Source: Crocosphaera sp. UHCC 0190 (GTDB lineage: Bacteria > Cyanobacteriota > Cyanobacteriia > Cyanobacteriales > Microcystaceae). Taken from it: a stretch of DNA of 64,000 bases. The stretch covers positions 174,686 to 238,685 of the forward strand of contig NZ_JAYGHP010000006.1 in NCBI RefSeq assembly GCF_034932065.1. The letters run 5' to 3'. How positions within the stretch are numbered: the stretch's first letter is position 1; every line of letters starts with the position of its first letter. Positions 25,009 through 34,767 of the stretch are shown here, piece by piece. The translations under genes and the position numbers were made by a program. The notes beneath the pieces are model-generated. The model did no database searches. It had not been told where the DNA came from and was given only the letters and a program-made list of their open reading frames with translations.

Positions 25009-25473
25009 ATGTCTACTGTTAGTTTACTGCCTAATGCCCCCGATGTTTCTGCTGATGATTATTGTGTCTTTGGGTTAGCCACCTGCTTTTTGAAAGATGA
25101 GGGAGAGTTTCATCAAGTGCGGGTCATTGAACCCATTCCTTCTGCCGCTTTAGAAGCCATTTTCAAAGGAATTACCACGTCCTATGAATTAGCTTGTGCT
25201 AAATCTCTTGGGGAAGTTTTAGGTCATGAAAGTTTGATAAAACCTGCTGAATTTCCTGAAGATGCCCAGTTTTGTGATAACTTTACTGAGCGAACTATTG
25301 CTGCTGTGAGAACTTATCAAAATCGTCTCGAAGCAAAGTCTCTAATTCCACTGGGAACTGTCAAGAATGACTTTAATTTTTCCTTGGAGAAAAAGCGGGT
25401 ACTTAATGCGGTTAATGTTGTTAAGACAGAAGATAATGTTAAACAGCATTCCCACACCCATCAGGTTCTTTAA
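25009..25473 (+). CDS. conserved hypothetical protein (154 aa)
   Basis: A 154-aa soluble protein without a named domain that I recognise. It begins MSTVSLLPNAPDVSADDYCV, has a central part FHQVRVIEPIPSAALEAIFK and ends in a His-rich tail (KQHSHTHQVL). It is preceded by 250 bp of AT-rich spacer and followed by a perfect hairpin. Composition and length suggest a real gene; no function is proposed. Confidence 0.75.
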   Translation: MSTVSLLPNAPDVSADDYCVFGLATCFLKDEGEFHQVRVIEPIPSAALEAIFKGITTSYELACAKSLGEVLGHESLIKPAEFPEDAQFCDNFTERTIAAVRTYQNRLEAKSLIPLGTVKNDFNFSLEKKRVLNAVNVVKTEDNVKQHSHTHQVL

Positions 25474-25494
25474 TCTGTTAATGAATCATAATGA

Positions 25495-25513
25495 GGGCGC
25501 AAGGCTTGCGCCC
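25495..25513 (+). terminator. GGGCGCAAG palindrome after the 154-aa gene
   Basis: GGGCGCAAG (25495-25503) and CTTGCGCCC (25505-25513) are exact reverse complements with a one-base centre, 22 bp after the stop of the hypothetical gene. It may act as a terminator, but has no T-run and looks like the REP-type GGGCGCAAGC/GCGCCCC sequence found again near 63.0 kb. Confidence 0.5.
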
Positions 25514-25667
25514 CTAAAAACCAGACAAATTTTGTAACAATTAAGACAAATTCCCCCTGATTGACCTAAAGGCAGAAGAAAATATCATAAGTTGCCCATA
25601 ATCTATCACCATCACCCATTTCCTTGCTAACCTATAAAGATACCCAAGGAGTCGAACGGAATCATTA

Positions 25668-27602
25668 ATGCAAACCCAAGATAAAATTACTCAAGGACAA
25701 AACCTTAAGCCTTCCACCCTCACCGATAGCATTACCGCGAGTCAAAACTATTTACTTTCTCTACAATATCCTGATGGTTACTGGTGGGCAGAATTAGAGT
25801 CTAACATAACTCTCACGGCTGAAACCGTCCTCGTGCATAAAATTTGGGGAACAGACAAAACTCGTCCCCTGCATAAAGTTGAAGCTTATTTACGTCGTCA
25901 ACAGAGGGAACATGGGGGCTGGGAACTCTTCTATGGGGACGGAGGGGAAATTAGTACCTCCGTCGAAGCTTACATGGCTTTGCGTTTATTGGGAGTCCCT
26001 CAAGATGATCCTGCCTTAATTCGTGCTAAAGAGTTTATTATTAGTAAGGGTGGTATTAGTAAAACCCGCATTTTTACTAAGTTTCATTTAGCTTTAATTG
26101 GTTGTTATGATTGGCAGGGAATTCCGTCTATTCCTTCTTGGATTATGCTATTTCCTGATAGCTTCCCCTTCACTATCTATGAAATGGCAAGTTGGGCGCG
26201 AGAAAGTACAGTTCCCCTGATTATTGTCTTTAATGATAAACCTGTTTTTTCAGTTGATCCTATCTTTAATCTCAATGAATTATACGCTGAAGGCATCGAA
26301 AATGTAACCTATAGTTTACCCCGTAATGATAATTGGGGTGACATCTTTCTATTATTTGATAAAGTGTTTAAATTTGCAGAAAATGTGGATTTAGTTCCTT
26401 TCCGCAAAAAGAGTTTAAAAGCGGCTGAACGCTGGATCTTAAATCATCAACAAGAAAGCGGTGATTGGGGTGGAATTATGCCCCCAATGTTGAACTCTTT
26501 AATTGCTTTTCGTGTCTTAAACTATGATGTAGCTGATCCTTCAGTTCAACGAGGATTTGAAGCAATTGACCGCTTTTCTATAGAAGAAGAAGAAACCTAT
26601 CGTTTACAAGCTTGTGTCTCTCCGGTATGGGATACGGCTTGGGCAATACGGGCTTTGACGGAATCAGGTCTACCCAAAGATAATTTTTCCTTAGTTAAAG
26701 CCGGAAACTGGTTATTAGATAAACAATGTCTAGACTATGGAGATTGGGCGATTAAAAATAAGTTAGGAAAACCTGGAGGTTGGGCCTTTGAATTTGTTAA
26801 CCGTTTCTATCCCGATATTGATGATTCAGGGGTAGTGGTTATGGCCCTTAATGGGATAGAATTACCCGATGAAGCCCGCAAAAAAGCCGCCATTGATCGC
26901 TGTCTGCAATGGATAGAAACTATGCAATGTAAACCTGGGGGTTGGGCCGCTTTTGATGTAGATAATGATCAAAATTGGTTAAATGAAGTCCCTTATGGGG
27001 ATTTAAAGGCTATGATTGATCCTAACACGGCTGATGTTACTGCTAGAGTAATCGAAATGGTGGGATCTTGTGGTTTAAAAATGACGAGCGATCGCGTTAC
27101 AAAAGCCCTTAATTATTTATACCAAGAACAGGAAGAAGATGGTAGTTGGTTCGGTAGATGGGGGGTTAATTATCTTTATGGCACCAGTGGGGTATTATCA
27201 GCTTTAGCGGTGATGGAAGTGGATAACCATCGTTCCCAACTAGAAAAAGGGGTGAATTGGTTAATTAGCTGTCAAAATAAAGATGGTGGTTGGGGCGAAA
27301 CCTGTTGGAGTTATAATGATTCTAGCCTCAAAGGTAAAGGGGTCAGTACCGCTTCTCAGACAGCTTGGGCCATTATTGGGTTATTAGATGCGGGAGAAGG
27401 GTTAGGAACCTTTGCTACGGATGTTATTCAACGAGGAATTGACTATTTATTAACAACGCAAACATCCGAGGGAACTTGGGAAGAAGCGGAGTTTACAGGA
27501 ACAGGGTTTCCTTGTCATTTCTATATCCGTTATCATTTATATCGTCATTATTTTCCCTTAATTGCCCTAAGTCGCTATCAAAAATTAAGCGATCGCTGGT
27601 AA
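25668..27602 (+). CDS. shc: squalene-hopene cyclase
   Basis: Cyclises squalene to hopene/hopanol, the scaffold of hopanoid membrane lipids; a monotopic membrane enzyme. The 644-aa protein carries the protonating DxDD motif as D383-I-D-D386 in YPDIDDSGVV, and several QW repeats (QQESGDWGG, QEEDGSWFGRWG, QNKDGGWGETCW). Length is normal (about 630-650). No hpn genes are adjacent in the window. The C-terminus ends near an HIP1-like GCGATCGC. Confidence 0.96.
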   Translation: MQTQDKITQGQNLKPSTLTDSITASQNYLLSLQYPDGYWWAELESNITLTAETVLVHKIWGTDKTRPLHKVEAYLRRQQREHGGWELFYGDGGEISTSVEAYMALRLLGVPQDDPALIRAKEFIISKGGISKTRIFTKFHLALIGCYDWQGIPSIPSWIMLFPDSFPFTIYEMASWARESTVPLIIVFNDKPVFSVDPIFNLNELYAEGIENVTYSLPRNDNWGDIFLLFDKVFKFAENVDLVPFRKKSLKAAERWILNHQQESGDWGGIMPPMLNSLIAFRVLNYDVADPSVQRGFEAIDRFSIEEEETYRLQACVSPVWDTAWAIRALTESGLPKDNFSLVKAGNWLLDKQCLDYGDWAIKNKLGKPGGWAFEFVNRFYPDIDDSGVVVMALNGIELPDEARKKAAIDRCLQWIETMQCKPGGWAAFDVDNDQNWLNEVPYGDLKAMIDPNTADVTARVIEMVGSCGLKMTSDRVTKALNYLYQEQEEDGSWFGRWGVNYLYGTSGVLSALAVMEVDNHRSQLEKGVNWLISCQNKDGGWGETCWSYNDSSLKGKGVSTASQTAWAIIGLLDAGEGLGTFATDVIQRGIDYLLTTQTSEGTWEEAEFTGTGFPCHFYIRYHLYRHYFPLIALSRYQKLSDRW

Positions 27603-27653
27603 GGTTTTTGAAGATGACAATGGGTTAAATTCCGTAGAAAACCAACCAATTAA

Positions 27654-27681
27654 GTAGGGGTCAACGGCCGTTGCCCCCTAC
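27654..27681. repeat. GTAGGGGT palindromic repeat
   Basis: A 28-bp palindrome, GTAGGGGTCAACGG (27654-27667) against CCGTTGCCCCCTAC (27668-27681), with one mismatch. It follows the shc stop by about 50 bp and shares the GTAGGGG/CCCCTAC ends with the repeat family at 3214 and around the RAYT gene. Confidence 0.55.
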
Positions 27682-27787
27682 ACAATTATGGATAATATTT
27701 GACAAATTATTTAACAATTAAGGCTAATAAAAATGAGGTATACTTTAGAAGTAGAGAGAATGATGATGTTAAATTCAGTAACGATTT

Positions 27788-29467
27788 ATGACGGTAAACC
27801 CTTTTGATTTTAGCCATTATTATACTTATCAAGAACTCTTAGATTATTTGCATCAGATGGCTGATGCTTATCCCCAATTGATGCAACTGAAAATTATTGG
27901 CAAAAGTTACGCTGAAAGAGATATTCCTATTGCTATTCTTACTAACCAAAATACCGGAAATTATCTAGAAAAACCTGGCTATTGGATCGACGCGAATACC
28001 CATGCAGGTGAAGTCACAGGATCGGCAGTTGCTTGTTATATTCTCTATCATTTATTAACTCAGTATCAAACGGAAAAAATTGCCACTCGTCTTCTCGATA
28101 ATTACACTATTTATATATTACCACGAATTGCCATTGATGGGGCGGAAAAATATTTAACAACACCCTATCGTTTGCGTTCGAGTATTCGCCCTTATCCCTA
28201 TCCTGATGAACAAGATGGACTCCATCAAGAAGATGTTAATGGGGATGGATTAATCTTACAAATGCGAATCAAAGATGACTGTGGGGCGTGGAAAATTTCT
28301 GACCAAGAACCCCGCTTAATGGTAAAGCGAGAACCACAAGAATTTGAGGGTACTTATTACAATATTTTACCTGAAGGTTTGATCCTTAATTATGATGGTT
28401 ATGAGGTGAAATTAGCACCTACCTTGGAAGGGATGGATTTTAACCGCAATTATCCCTATCTTTGGTCACCAGAAGGGGAACAAAGAGGGGCCGGAGATTT
28501 CCCCTTTTCTGAACCAGAAACCCGCGCAGAAGCAGAGTTTTGGCAGCAGAATCGTAACATTAATGGCTTTATTAGTTATCATACTTATTCTGCGGTAATA
28601 TTACGGCCTTATAGTACCCATGCGGATGAACATTTTCCCGTTGCTGACTTAGAGATTTATAAACTTTTAGGGGAGAAAGGAAAGGCAATAACTGGATATG
28701 AATGTGTCTCTGTTTATCATGATTTTCGTTACCATCCTAAAGATGTTACCTATGGGGTGATGGATGATTATGCTTATGATCATTTTGGTTGGTTTGGGTT
28801 TACCATTGAGTTGTGGGATGCTCCGAGAGAAGCAGGAGTTAAAAAAGAAAATTATACTGATTGGTCGGGTAAACATCCGATTGAAGATGACTTAAAATTG
28901 TTTAAATGGAATGATGAACAATTAGAAGTAAAAGGGTTTATTGATTGGCAATCTTTTAATCATCCCCAGTTAGGAGACGTGGAAATTGGGGGATGGAATT
29001 TTAAGGAAATGTGGCAAAATGCCCCGATTCAATATTTACCAGAAATCTGTGAAAAGCAGTGTCAATTTTCTTTAATGAATGCCTTACTTTCCCCCTTATT
29101 AGCTATTTCTAAGACTAAAATAAATCATCAAGGGGCGGATATTTATCATCTGGTGGTTGAATTAGAAAACCAGGGATTTTTTCCCACTTATACCAGTAAA
29201 AAAGCCTTAGAACGTAAAGCGGTTCGTCCCATAGAAGTAATCTTATCCTTACCGGAAGATGTGAGGTTAATTAGTGGACAATTAGAACAAGAAATTAAGC
29301 ATTTAGAAGGTCGTTCTAATAAAGCTTATAATACCTTTGCTAAAGGGACTGATTATCGTCGTCATTTAGAATGGGTAATTCAAGGGCCTGTGAATAGTAT
29401 AATTGAGGTTAAAGCTTGTTCAGAACGGGCAGGAACAGTTAAATGTTCTTTAAAATTAATCTCTTAA
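27788..29467 (+). CDS. M14 family zinc carboxypeptidase
   Basis: A 559-aa metallocarboxypeptidase. Zinc ligands are H72 and E75 in NTHAGEVTGS and H265 in SYHTYSA, and the general base is E341 in GFTIELWDAP, matching the M14 catalytic arrangement. Without a signal peptide it should be cytoplasmic, unlike digestive homologues. A C-terminal part of about 170 residues (from about 390) is extra to the catalytic domain and beta-rich. Substrate is unknown; peptide or cell-wall-derived peptide trimming are options. The Uma2 gene follows at 36 bp. Confidence 0.88.
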   Translation: MTVNPFDFSHYYTYQELLDYLHQMADAYPQLMQLKIIGKSYAERDIPIAILTNQNTGNYLEKPGYWIDANTHAGEVTGSAVACYILYHLLTQYQTEKIATRLLDNYTIYILPRIAIDGAEKYLTTPYRLRSSIRPYPYPDEQDGLHQEDVNGDGLILQMRIKDDCGAWKISDQEPRLMVKREPQEFEGTYYNILPEGLILNYDGYEVKLAPTLEGMDFNRNYPYLWSPEGEQRGAGDFPFSEPETRAEAEFWQQNRNINGFISYHTYSAVILRPYSTHADEHFPVADLEIYKLLGEKGKAITGYECVSVYHDFRYHPKDVTYGVMDDYAYDHFGWFGFTIELWDAPREAGVKKENYTDWSGKHPIEDDLKLFKWNDEQLEVKGFIDWQSFNHPQLGDVEIGGWNFKEMWQNAPIQYLPEICEKQCQFSLMNALLSPLLAISKTKINHQGADIYHLVVELENQGFFPTYTSKKALERKAVRPIEVILSLPEDVRLISGQLEQEIKHLEGRSNKAYNTFAKGTDYRRHLEWVIQGPVNSIIEVKACSERAGTVKCSLKLIS

Positions 29468-29502
29468 AGTGACTTTTAAAGCATAAGAGGAGAATCGTAA
29501 AA

Positions 29503-30069
29503 ATGGTTAAATTAGCAACTAAACTATATTCATTTGAAGAATATCTAACCTATGATGATGGAACAGATAACAAGTATGAATTAGTCAATGGAGAGTTAAA
29601 AGTTATGCCGACTGCTAGTGGTTTTCATGCTTTAATTTTGCATTTTATCTTTAAGATGTTAGAGCAAGAAATTGAGCGAATTAAACAGCAATGGAAAGTG
29701 ATGCCTGGTATAGTAGGGGTAAGAACAGCGAAGACTAAATCAAGGATTCCTGATTTAGTCATTTTATCGGAAAGTCAATGTCAAGAAATTCGGGAAATGA
29801 CGACTGCTGTATTAGAATCTCCGCCGCTTCTAGCAGTAGAAATTGTTAGTCCTGGGAATGCTGATGATGACTACCGTTATAAGCGTTCTGAATATGCCGT
29901 TAGAGAAATTCCTGAATATTGGATTATTGATCCAGATGCTAAAAAGGTGTCTATTTTATTGTTAGTTTCTGGGTTTTATGAAGCTACTGAATTCACAGAA
30001 GAACAGGAAATTAAGTCTGAGCTTTTTCCAGATTTAAAGTTAAGTATTAAACAAATTTTTGAAGTATAA
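29503..30069 (+). CDS. Uma2 family (DUF820) nuclease-like protein
   Basis: A 188-aa protein of the Uma2/DUF820 family, a PD-(D/E)XK nuclease-fold group greatly expanded in cyanobacteria. Seen are YELVNGELKVMPTAS, IPDLVILSE and AVEIVSPGNADDDYRYKRSEYA with the acidic E-x-x-S-P and K residues, then EYWIIDPDAKKV. Function of the family is unknown; a nuclease role is inferred from fold. It lies 35 bp after the carboxypeptidase gene and before a strong bidirectional terminator. Confidence 0.9.
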   Translation: MVKLATKLYSFEEYLTYDDGTDNKYELVNGELKVMPTASGFHALILHFIFKMLEQEIERIKQQWKVMPGIVGVRTAKTKSRIPDLVILSESQCQEIREMTTAVLESPPLLAVEIVSPGNADDDYRYKRSEYAVREIPEYWIIDPDAKKVSILLLVSGFYEATEFTEEQEIKSELFPDLKLSIKQIFEV

Positions 30070-30125
30070 TTTTAATATTCTTAATATTACAGAGACAGAC
30101 TAAAGTCTGATCCTAAATACACAAA

Positions 30126-30174
30126 GCCTCCCTGCGGAGGCTAAATAAAAAACCCGCGTAGGCGGGTTTTGTTT
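30126..30174. terminator. bidirectional intrinsic terminator
   Basis: Two hairpins lie between convergent genes. GCCTCC/GGAGGC occupies 30126-30141. AACCCGC (30151-30157) pairs with GCGGGTT (30162-30168) with GTAG in the loop, flanked by an A-run on the left and TTTTGTTT on the right. The A/T runs let it work on both strands. A perfect 18-bp palindrome TAAACCCTTAAGGGTTTA follows at 30182-30199. Confidence 0.85.
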
Positions 30175-30215
30175 GTCTAGCTAAACCCTTAAGGGTTTAA
30201 CTTCAAAAAATCTCT

Positions 30216-31424
30216 CTAAATCTCTTCAGGATCAACAGGGAAATAAAACTCAATTTTTTGATCTATTAAATGTTGATTATTGGCTAAGATTTCTTTTTTA
30301 AAGTTCCAAGCTAATACATAATAGATGTCAGGCAATTCTATTAATTCTTTTTCGATCACAATAGGAATGTGCATTCCAGGGGAATAAAGTCCCCGTCTTA
30401 GTTCATTTTTCTCGACTAAACAATCAAGATATTGTGTCCCTACCCCAAAATAATTTAACATGGTATTCCCCTTAACGGGTGCGCCAAATCCCCAGATAAT
30501 TTTCCCTTCTTGTTTAGCCTGATCTAAGTAGGCCAAATTATCAATCTTCATCTGTTCAATGCGTTTAGCAAAGTCTAAATAAGTCGATAATTCGTTACTC
30601 TTTTCATCCACTTCTGCCTGACGCATTTTTTGCAAGCGATCGCTTGGTTCTTTTTGATATTTATGAGTAACAAAACCAATAATTGAACCACCATGAATGG
30701 GAGATAAATAAGCATCAAACATGGATAAACCATGACGATTAAGTAACACTTCAATGGTGTTTAAGTTATAATATAATAAGTGTTCATGATAAATTTGATC
30801 AAAAGCTAAATTATCAACAATTCGCTTCATATAAAGAAATTGTACGACAAAAACTCCATCATTTTCTAAAGCTTCCCGAATGCCTTCGGTGACAGAATGT
30901 AATTCTTCTAAATGGAAAAATACCCCGGCTGCATTAATGGCATGAAACTTACGCTCAAGCTGTTTTACTACGTCTAAATTAAAGAAATCATTAACTGTCG
31001 GAACCCCTGCATCAGTGGCAATTTTTGCCGTTGTTTTTGAAGATTCTACCCCTAAAACATCATAGCCTAATGCTTGAAAATGTTTCAGTTGTGTCCCATC
31101 ATTTGAACCAATATCTAAAACCGATTTATTTGGAGTATCTTTAAAGAAGCGATCATCGACTTCCTGGGCAACATTTTTAAAGTGTTCACTCAGGGATTTT
31201 GTCACACCAGATAGATAGGTATGATCCCCAAACATGATTTCTTTTTTAACAGTATAATCTAACTGCACTGTCCCACAATTATGACAGTAGAGAACCCGCA
31301 AGGGATAAAAAGGTTCTTTTCCTAATTCTTCGGGTTTTAGGAAATGATTACACCAGGGTTGATGTCCTAAATCAATGGCTAATTCTAAATTAGTGGAATC
31401 ACAGACACGACAATTCATAGACAT
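30216..31424 (-). CDS. sugar C-methyltransferase-type SAM methyltransferase
   Basis: A 402-aa protein in three parts. The N-terminal zinc-binding domain is CRVCDSTNLE...YCHNCGTVQL, the central SAM fold has VLDIGSNDGTQLKHFQALGY, and the C-terminal domain has WGFGAPVKGNTMLNYFG, the combination of NDP-hexose C-methyltransferases (TylCIII-like). It probably adds a branch methyl to a nucleotide sugar or related compound. It is first on this strand in the glycan island, downstream of the other methyltransferase by 67 bp, so cotranscription with it is likely. Confidence 0.88.
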   Translation of the reverse strand: MSMNCRVCDSTNLELAIDLGHQPWCNHFLKPEELGKEPFYPLRVLYCHNCGTVQLDYTVKKEIMFGDHTYLSGVTKSLSEHFKNVAQEVDDRFFKDTPNKSVLDIGSNDGTQLKHFQALGYDVLGVESSKTTAKIATDAGVPTVNDFFNLDVVKQLERKFHAINAAGVFFHLEELHSVTEGIREALENDGVFVVQFLYMKRIVDNLAFDQIYHEHLLYYNLNTIEVLLNRHGLSMFDAYLSPIHGGSIIGFVTHKYQKEPSDRLQKMRQAEVDEKSNELSTYLDFAKRIEQMKIDNLAYLDQAKQEGKIIWGFGAPVKGNTMLNYFGVGTQYLDCLVEKNELRRGLYSPGMHIPIVIEKELIELPDIYYVLAWNFKKEILANNQHLIDQKIEFYFPVDPEEI

Positions 31425-31491
31425 TCAAAAATTCTAATTATGTTAACATTGGAAGCAGATCAATTATAACCTTTGTTAAGAACATTAATTT

Positions 31492-32598
31492 TTAAGATTC
31501 TGCTTCTTTAAAGTCTTGATGAGTAAACCAAAATAAACCACCATTAAGCCAAACACTGTTATCTTCTTGCCAGTCTTCTAAAATAGCAGAAAATGCTGAT
31601 TCTAATTCAGGTTTAAAAGACATATACATGGCTGGCATTAATACTTTAATACGATGGGCTGCTGCTAGGAGATAAACGCCTAACATATATTGTTCATTCC
31701 AGTACCAATTTTTAAAACTATCAGGATAATCATAGGGAAGTACAATATCATGAATTCCGATAATTACCCCTGGTTTTAGTATCGGTAAAACATCCATCAT
31801 AAATACTGTTACATCAGAATTCATAAAGGATCGATGACTACCATCTAGAAAGACAATATCTCCTGCTTCTAACTGAGAAAAAATACTCAAATCACAAGTT
31901 TCTAAGCCAGCACGAATCACCCGATCGCATACTGCGTCAACTTCAGCGCGAGGCTCAGGATCAATGGATATAATTGATGTTGCTAAATTGTGATCTTTAA
32001 TTGCTCTTGCTGTAAATAAGGTACTGGCACCAGAGCCTATTTCTAAGTATATTTTGGGCTTTTTATCAGCAACAAAGTAATAAATTAAGGCAGCATCAAA
32101 GGCATTCAGTGGCGTTTTTAACCAACCAGGTTCCCCCGGATTTTCGTGATCAAAATTGGTGTTAATTTTATCAAAAAATGGTTTGAAAGAGGCTAATTTT
32201 TGGAGGTTTTCACAATGTTCATCAAAATTTTTCTGGCAAAGTTCACTTAATCCTGGATGAATAGGTTTTGTATAGCCCCACCGAGGCTGATAATCTCTGG
32301 AAGGAGGGTATTCTAGGGCAATATAATGTTTGCCTGTGTAAGCATTGAGTTGAGGGATTAATTTTTCAGGAGAAGAGAGAACATTAACAGATTTTTCAAT
32401 ATCAATGATAGATTGTCTGTTCTGTTCAACGTAGTCTTGTAATTGTTGTATTGAAAATTTTAATTGACTATTAGACTGCTGAACACTACCAATTAAATCA
32501 TTGGTATCAACTAGAGATTGATTAATCATATTTTCAATTTCTAGTAAGCCTAAGCTTCGTCTTCTTAAATTTTTTAACCAATCTTTGAATTTGTTCAT
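31492..32598 (-). CDS. SAM methyltransferase-like protein with N-terminal coiled coil
   Basis: A 368-aa protein. The first ~75 residues are helical and Gln-rich (SNSQLKFSIQQLQDYVEQNR), probably a coiled coil. A class I methyltransferase-like Rossmann core follows: IYLEIGSGASTLFTARAI, IISIDPEPRAEVDAVCDR, GDIVFLDGSHRSFMNSDV and GIHDIVLPYDYPD. Substrate is unknown, and the sequence fits the Methyltransf_24-like group found with polysaccharide genes. It lies between the GT2 and C-methyltransferase genes on the same strand. Confidence 0.75.
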   Translation of the reverse strand: MNKFKDWLKNLRRRSLGLLEIENMINQSLVDTNDLIGSVQQSNSQLKFSIQQLQDYVEQNRQSIIDIEKSVNVLSSPEKLIPQLNAYTGKHYIALEYPPSRDYQPRWGYTKPIHPGLSELCQKNFDEHCENLQKLASFKPFFDKINTNFDHENPGEPGWLKTPLNAFDAALIYYFVADKKPKIYLEIGSGASTLFTARAIKDHNLATSIISIDPEPRAEVDAVCDRVIRAGLETCDLSIFSQLEAGDIVFLDGSHRSFMNSDVTVFMMDVLPILKPGVIIGIHDIVLPYDYPDSFKNWYWNEQYMLGVYLLAAAHRIKVLMPAMYMSFKPELESAFSAILEDWQEDNSVWLNGGLFWFTHQDFKEAES

Positions 32599-32644
32599 AG
32601 CCTCACCAATAAAAAATAACTACTTTTGGGAAGATAAGGGAGTA

Positions 32645-33649
32645 TCACCTAAACTTTTCTGAAGAATTTTCTCCGATAGTAATAGTTTGTTTCGGCCGAT
32701 TTGGCCGCCGATTATAATACTCTTCTCCAAACCCTAATTTTTCCCGGACTAAATATAGGGGACGACGTTTATCTTCCCGATAAATACGACCAATATATTC
32801 ACCAATTACCCCTAAAAAGACTAATTGAATTCCACCGATAAACAGAATAGCAATGAAAGATAAAGTCCATCCAGGAACCCAACTTAAAGTAAATAATCGT
32901 ACAAATAAGGCATAAATAATGCCAATGATAGAGAGTGCAAAAGCCAACAAACCAGCCCAAATTGCCAGTCTTAAAGGAACTAAAGAAAAGGATAAAATAC
33001 CGTCAAAGGCAAAGCGAATCATTTTGAACAGTGGATATTTGCTAACACCCGCTAAACGGCGACTCCGTTGATAGGGAACAGCAATTTGACTAAAGCCTAC
33101 CCAGCTTACCATTCCCCTCAAAAAGCGATCGCGTTCTGGCATAATTTTTAAGGCTTCAACAACGCGCCGATCCATTAAGCGAAAATCCCCTGTATCTAAG
33201 GGAATTGGCACATCAGAGAGACAATTCATGAGACGATAAAAAAGTTTCGCACTCCAAAGCTTAAAAGGGGTTTCTCCTTGTCTATCGATACGAACCCCAT
33301 AGGCCACATCATAGCCTTGATACCATTGATTGAGCATTTCTTCAATGACTTCTGGGGGGTCTTGTAAATCCGCATCAATTAACACCACTGCCTCCCCACA
33401 GACATGATCGAGTCCTGCGGTAACTGCCATCTGATGACCAAAGTTTCGGGATAAGAGAACTGCTTTAACTCGTTGATCGTTGTGTTGTAATTGCTTTAGC
33501 AGTTCAGCCGTTTTATCCTGACTACCATCATCAATATAAATTAATTCAAATTGAGGAGTTAACTGTTCTAAAACAGCCACAAGACGGCGATGAGTTTCAT
33601 TAATGACTTCTTCTTCGTTGTAGCAGGGGATGACAATTGAAATAAACAC
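32645..33649 (-). CDS. GT2 glycosyltransferase, polyprenyl-phosphate type (GtrB/DPM1-like)
   Basis: A 334-aa GT2 enzyme that should transfer a sugar from a nucleotide donor to polyprenyl phosphate. The N-terminus FISIVIPCYNEEEVINETHR, the DDGSQDKT and LIDADLQDPPEVIEEM (DxD) motifs, and two C-terminal transmembrane segments (about 230-255 and 270-295) match GtrB/ArnC/DPM1. The reaction product would be the donor for the GT-C enzymes nearby. It lies between an FkbM gene and a methyltransferase gene on the same strand. Confidence 0.9.
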   Translation of the reverse strand: MFISIVIPCYNEEEVINETHRRLVAVLEQLTPQFELIYIDDGSQDKTAELLKQLQHNDQRVKAVLLSRNFGHQMAVTAGLDHVCGEAVVLIDADLQDPPEVIEEMLNQWYQGYDVAYGVRIDRQGETPFKLWSAKLFYRLMNCLSDVPIPLDTGDFRLMDRRVVEALKIMPERDRFLRGMVSWVGFSQIAVPYQRSRRLAGVSKYPLFKMIRFAFDGILSFSLVPLRLAIWAGLLAFALSIIGIIYALFVRLFTLSWVPGWTLSFIAILFIGGIQLVFLGVIGEYIGRIYREDKRRPLYLVREKLGFGEEYYNRRPNRPKQTITIGENSSEKFR

Positions 33650-33712
33650 AAGGTTATTTCCTCAATTAACGGCTGAAAGATTGATAAGGTATTGCCCTAA
33701 AATATAACACTC

Positions 33713-34582
33713 TTAACTGTTCTTAGGTGTACAGAGTAAGGTATGTTCGATCATCTCCATTTGATAGCCTAAAGATTTTAAGAAAGGTTTTACTTCTAAT
33801 AAGGCGGATTTACCTGTTTTAACATCAGCATGAATATCAATACAAAGATAGGGCGTATACTTTTCTAAGGTAGATTTTGCACCATATAGGGCATATAATT
33901 CAAATCCTTCAATATCAATTTTAATCGCTTTCGGCTGTAAGTTATTAGCTTCTACATAATCATCAATAGTGGTCACAGGAACTAAATAACTGATATGCTG
34001 ACGACTAAGATTTACATCCGGTGCATTTAGGGTTGAAAAATCTGAGGCCCAAGAGATATCTTGATCCGATGTATATTCAATAAATTCCGCTTCTCCAGGG
34101 CGATCGCTAATAGCAGCTTGCACAACTTTAATGTTTTCAATGTTGTTTAATACTAACATTTCTTGTAGTAATTTTTGGGTTTTTTTCGCGGGTTCAAAGG
34201 CATAGATTCGCCCTTTTCTCCCCACTGCTTTAGCTAAAGGTAAGGTGATAACGCCATAGGCCGCCCCAATATCTAAAACCACATCCCCATAGTCAATTTT
34301 TGAACATAACCAATTAACACAATGAGTCTCAATTAAGAAATGGAATTTTTCTTCTTTTCCCAAGACAAGACAATGTTGATACATTTTCAGGGGTTCAATT
34401 GGGGCTAAAATATCGACTTCGTTAAGACGACATTTAATCCATCCACCTGAATAAATTTGGTTGAGAAATTGTTGGGTTAAATCTCGTTTTTGGGCGTGTA
34501 AAACCCGATCAATGTCAGTTAATACGTCAATAATACCAATTACTCCTCGCAGTTTCGTAATGAGATAATCCTTAATGTCCAT
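33713..34582 (-). CDS. FkbM family methyltransferase
   Basis: About 289 aa. It has the SAM-binding DVVLDIGAAYGVITLPLAKAV and, near the C-terminus, the FkbM signature AIKIDIEGFELYALYGAKST followed by YTPYLCIDIHADV. FkbM enzymes O-methylate sugars or other acceptors. I prefer the ATG at 34582 (MDIKDYL); the frame is open to 34618. It is divergent from the GT-C genes and upstream of the GT2 gene. Confidence 0.88.
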   Translation of the reverse strand: MDIKDYLITKLRGVIGIIDVLTDIDRVLHAQKRDLTQQFLNQIYSGGWIKCRLNEVDILAPIEPLKMYQHCLVLGKEEKFHFLIETHCVNWLCSKIDYGDVVLDIGAAYGVITLPLAKAVGRKGRIYAFEPAKKTQKLLQEMLVLNNIENIKVVQAAISDRPGEAEFIEYTSDQDISWASDFSTLNAPDVNLSRQHISYLVPVTTIDDYVEANNLQPKAIKIDIEGFELYALYGAKSTLEKYTPYLCIDIHADVKTGKSALLEVKPFLKSLGYQMEMIEHTLLCTPKNS

Positions 34583-34767
34583 ACTTAGCAAAATTTTCCA
34601 TAAATGGCCTACCAACACTCATTTGAAGTTATATAGACTCCTGAGTGCCGTCATAAAGTTCCTGACAGACAGATGTGAAATTAATGTGCTATCATACCCC
34701 AGGTTTGTTAAAATGTCTATCCTTTAAGTATTTTTCTGTTTTTTAATTCTCTCTACTTAAAAAATTG

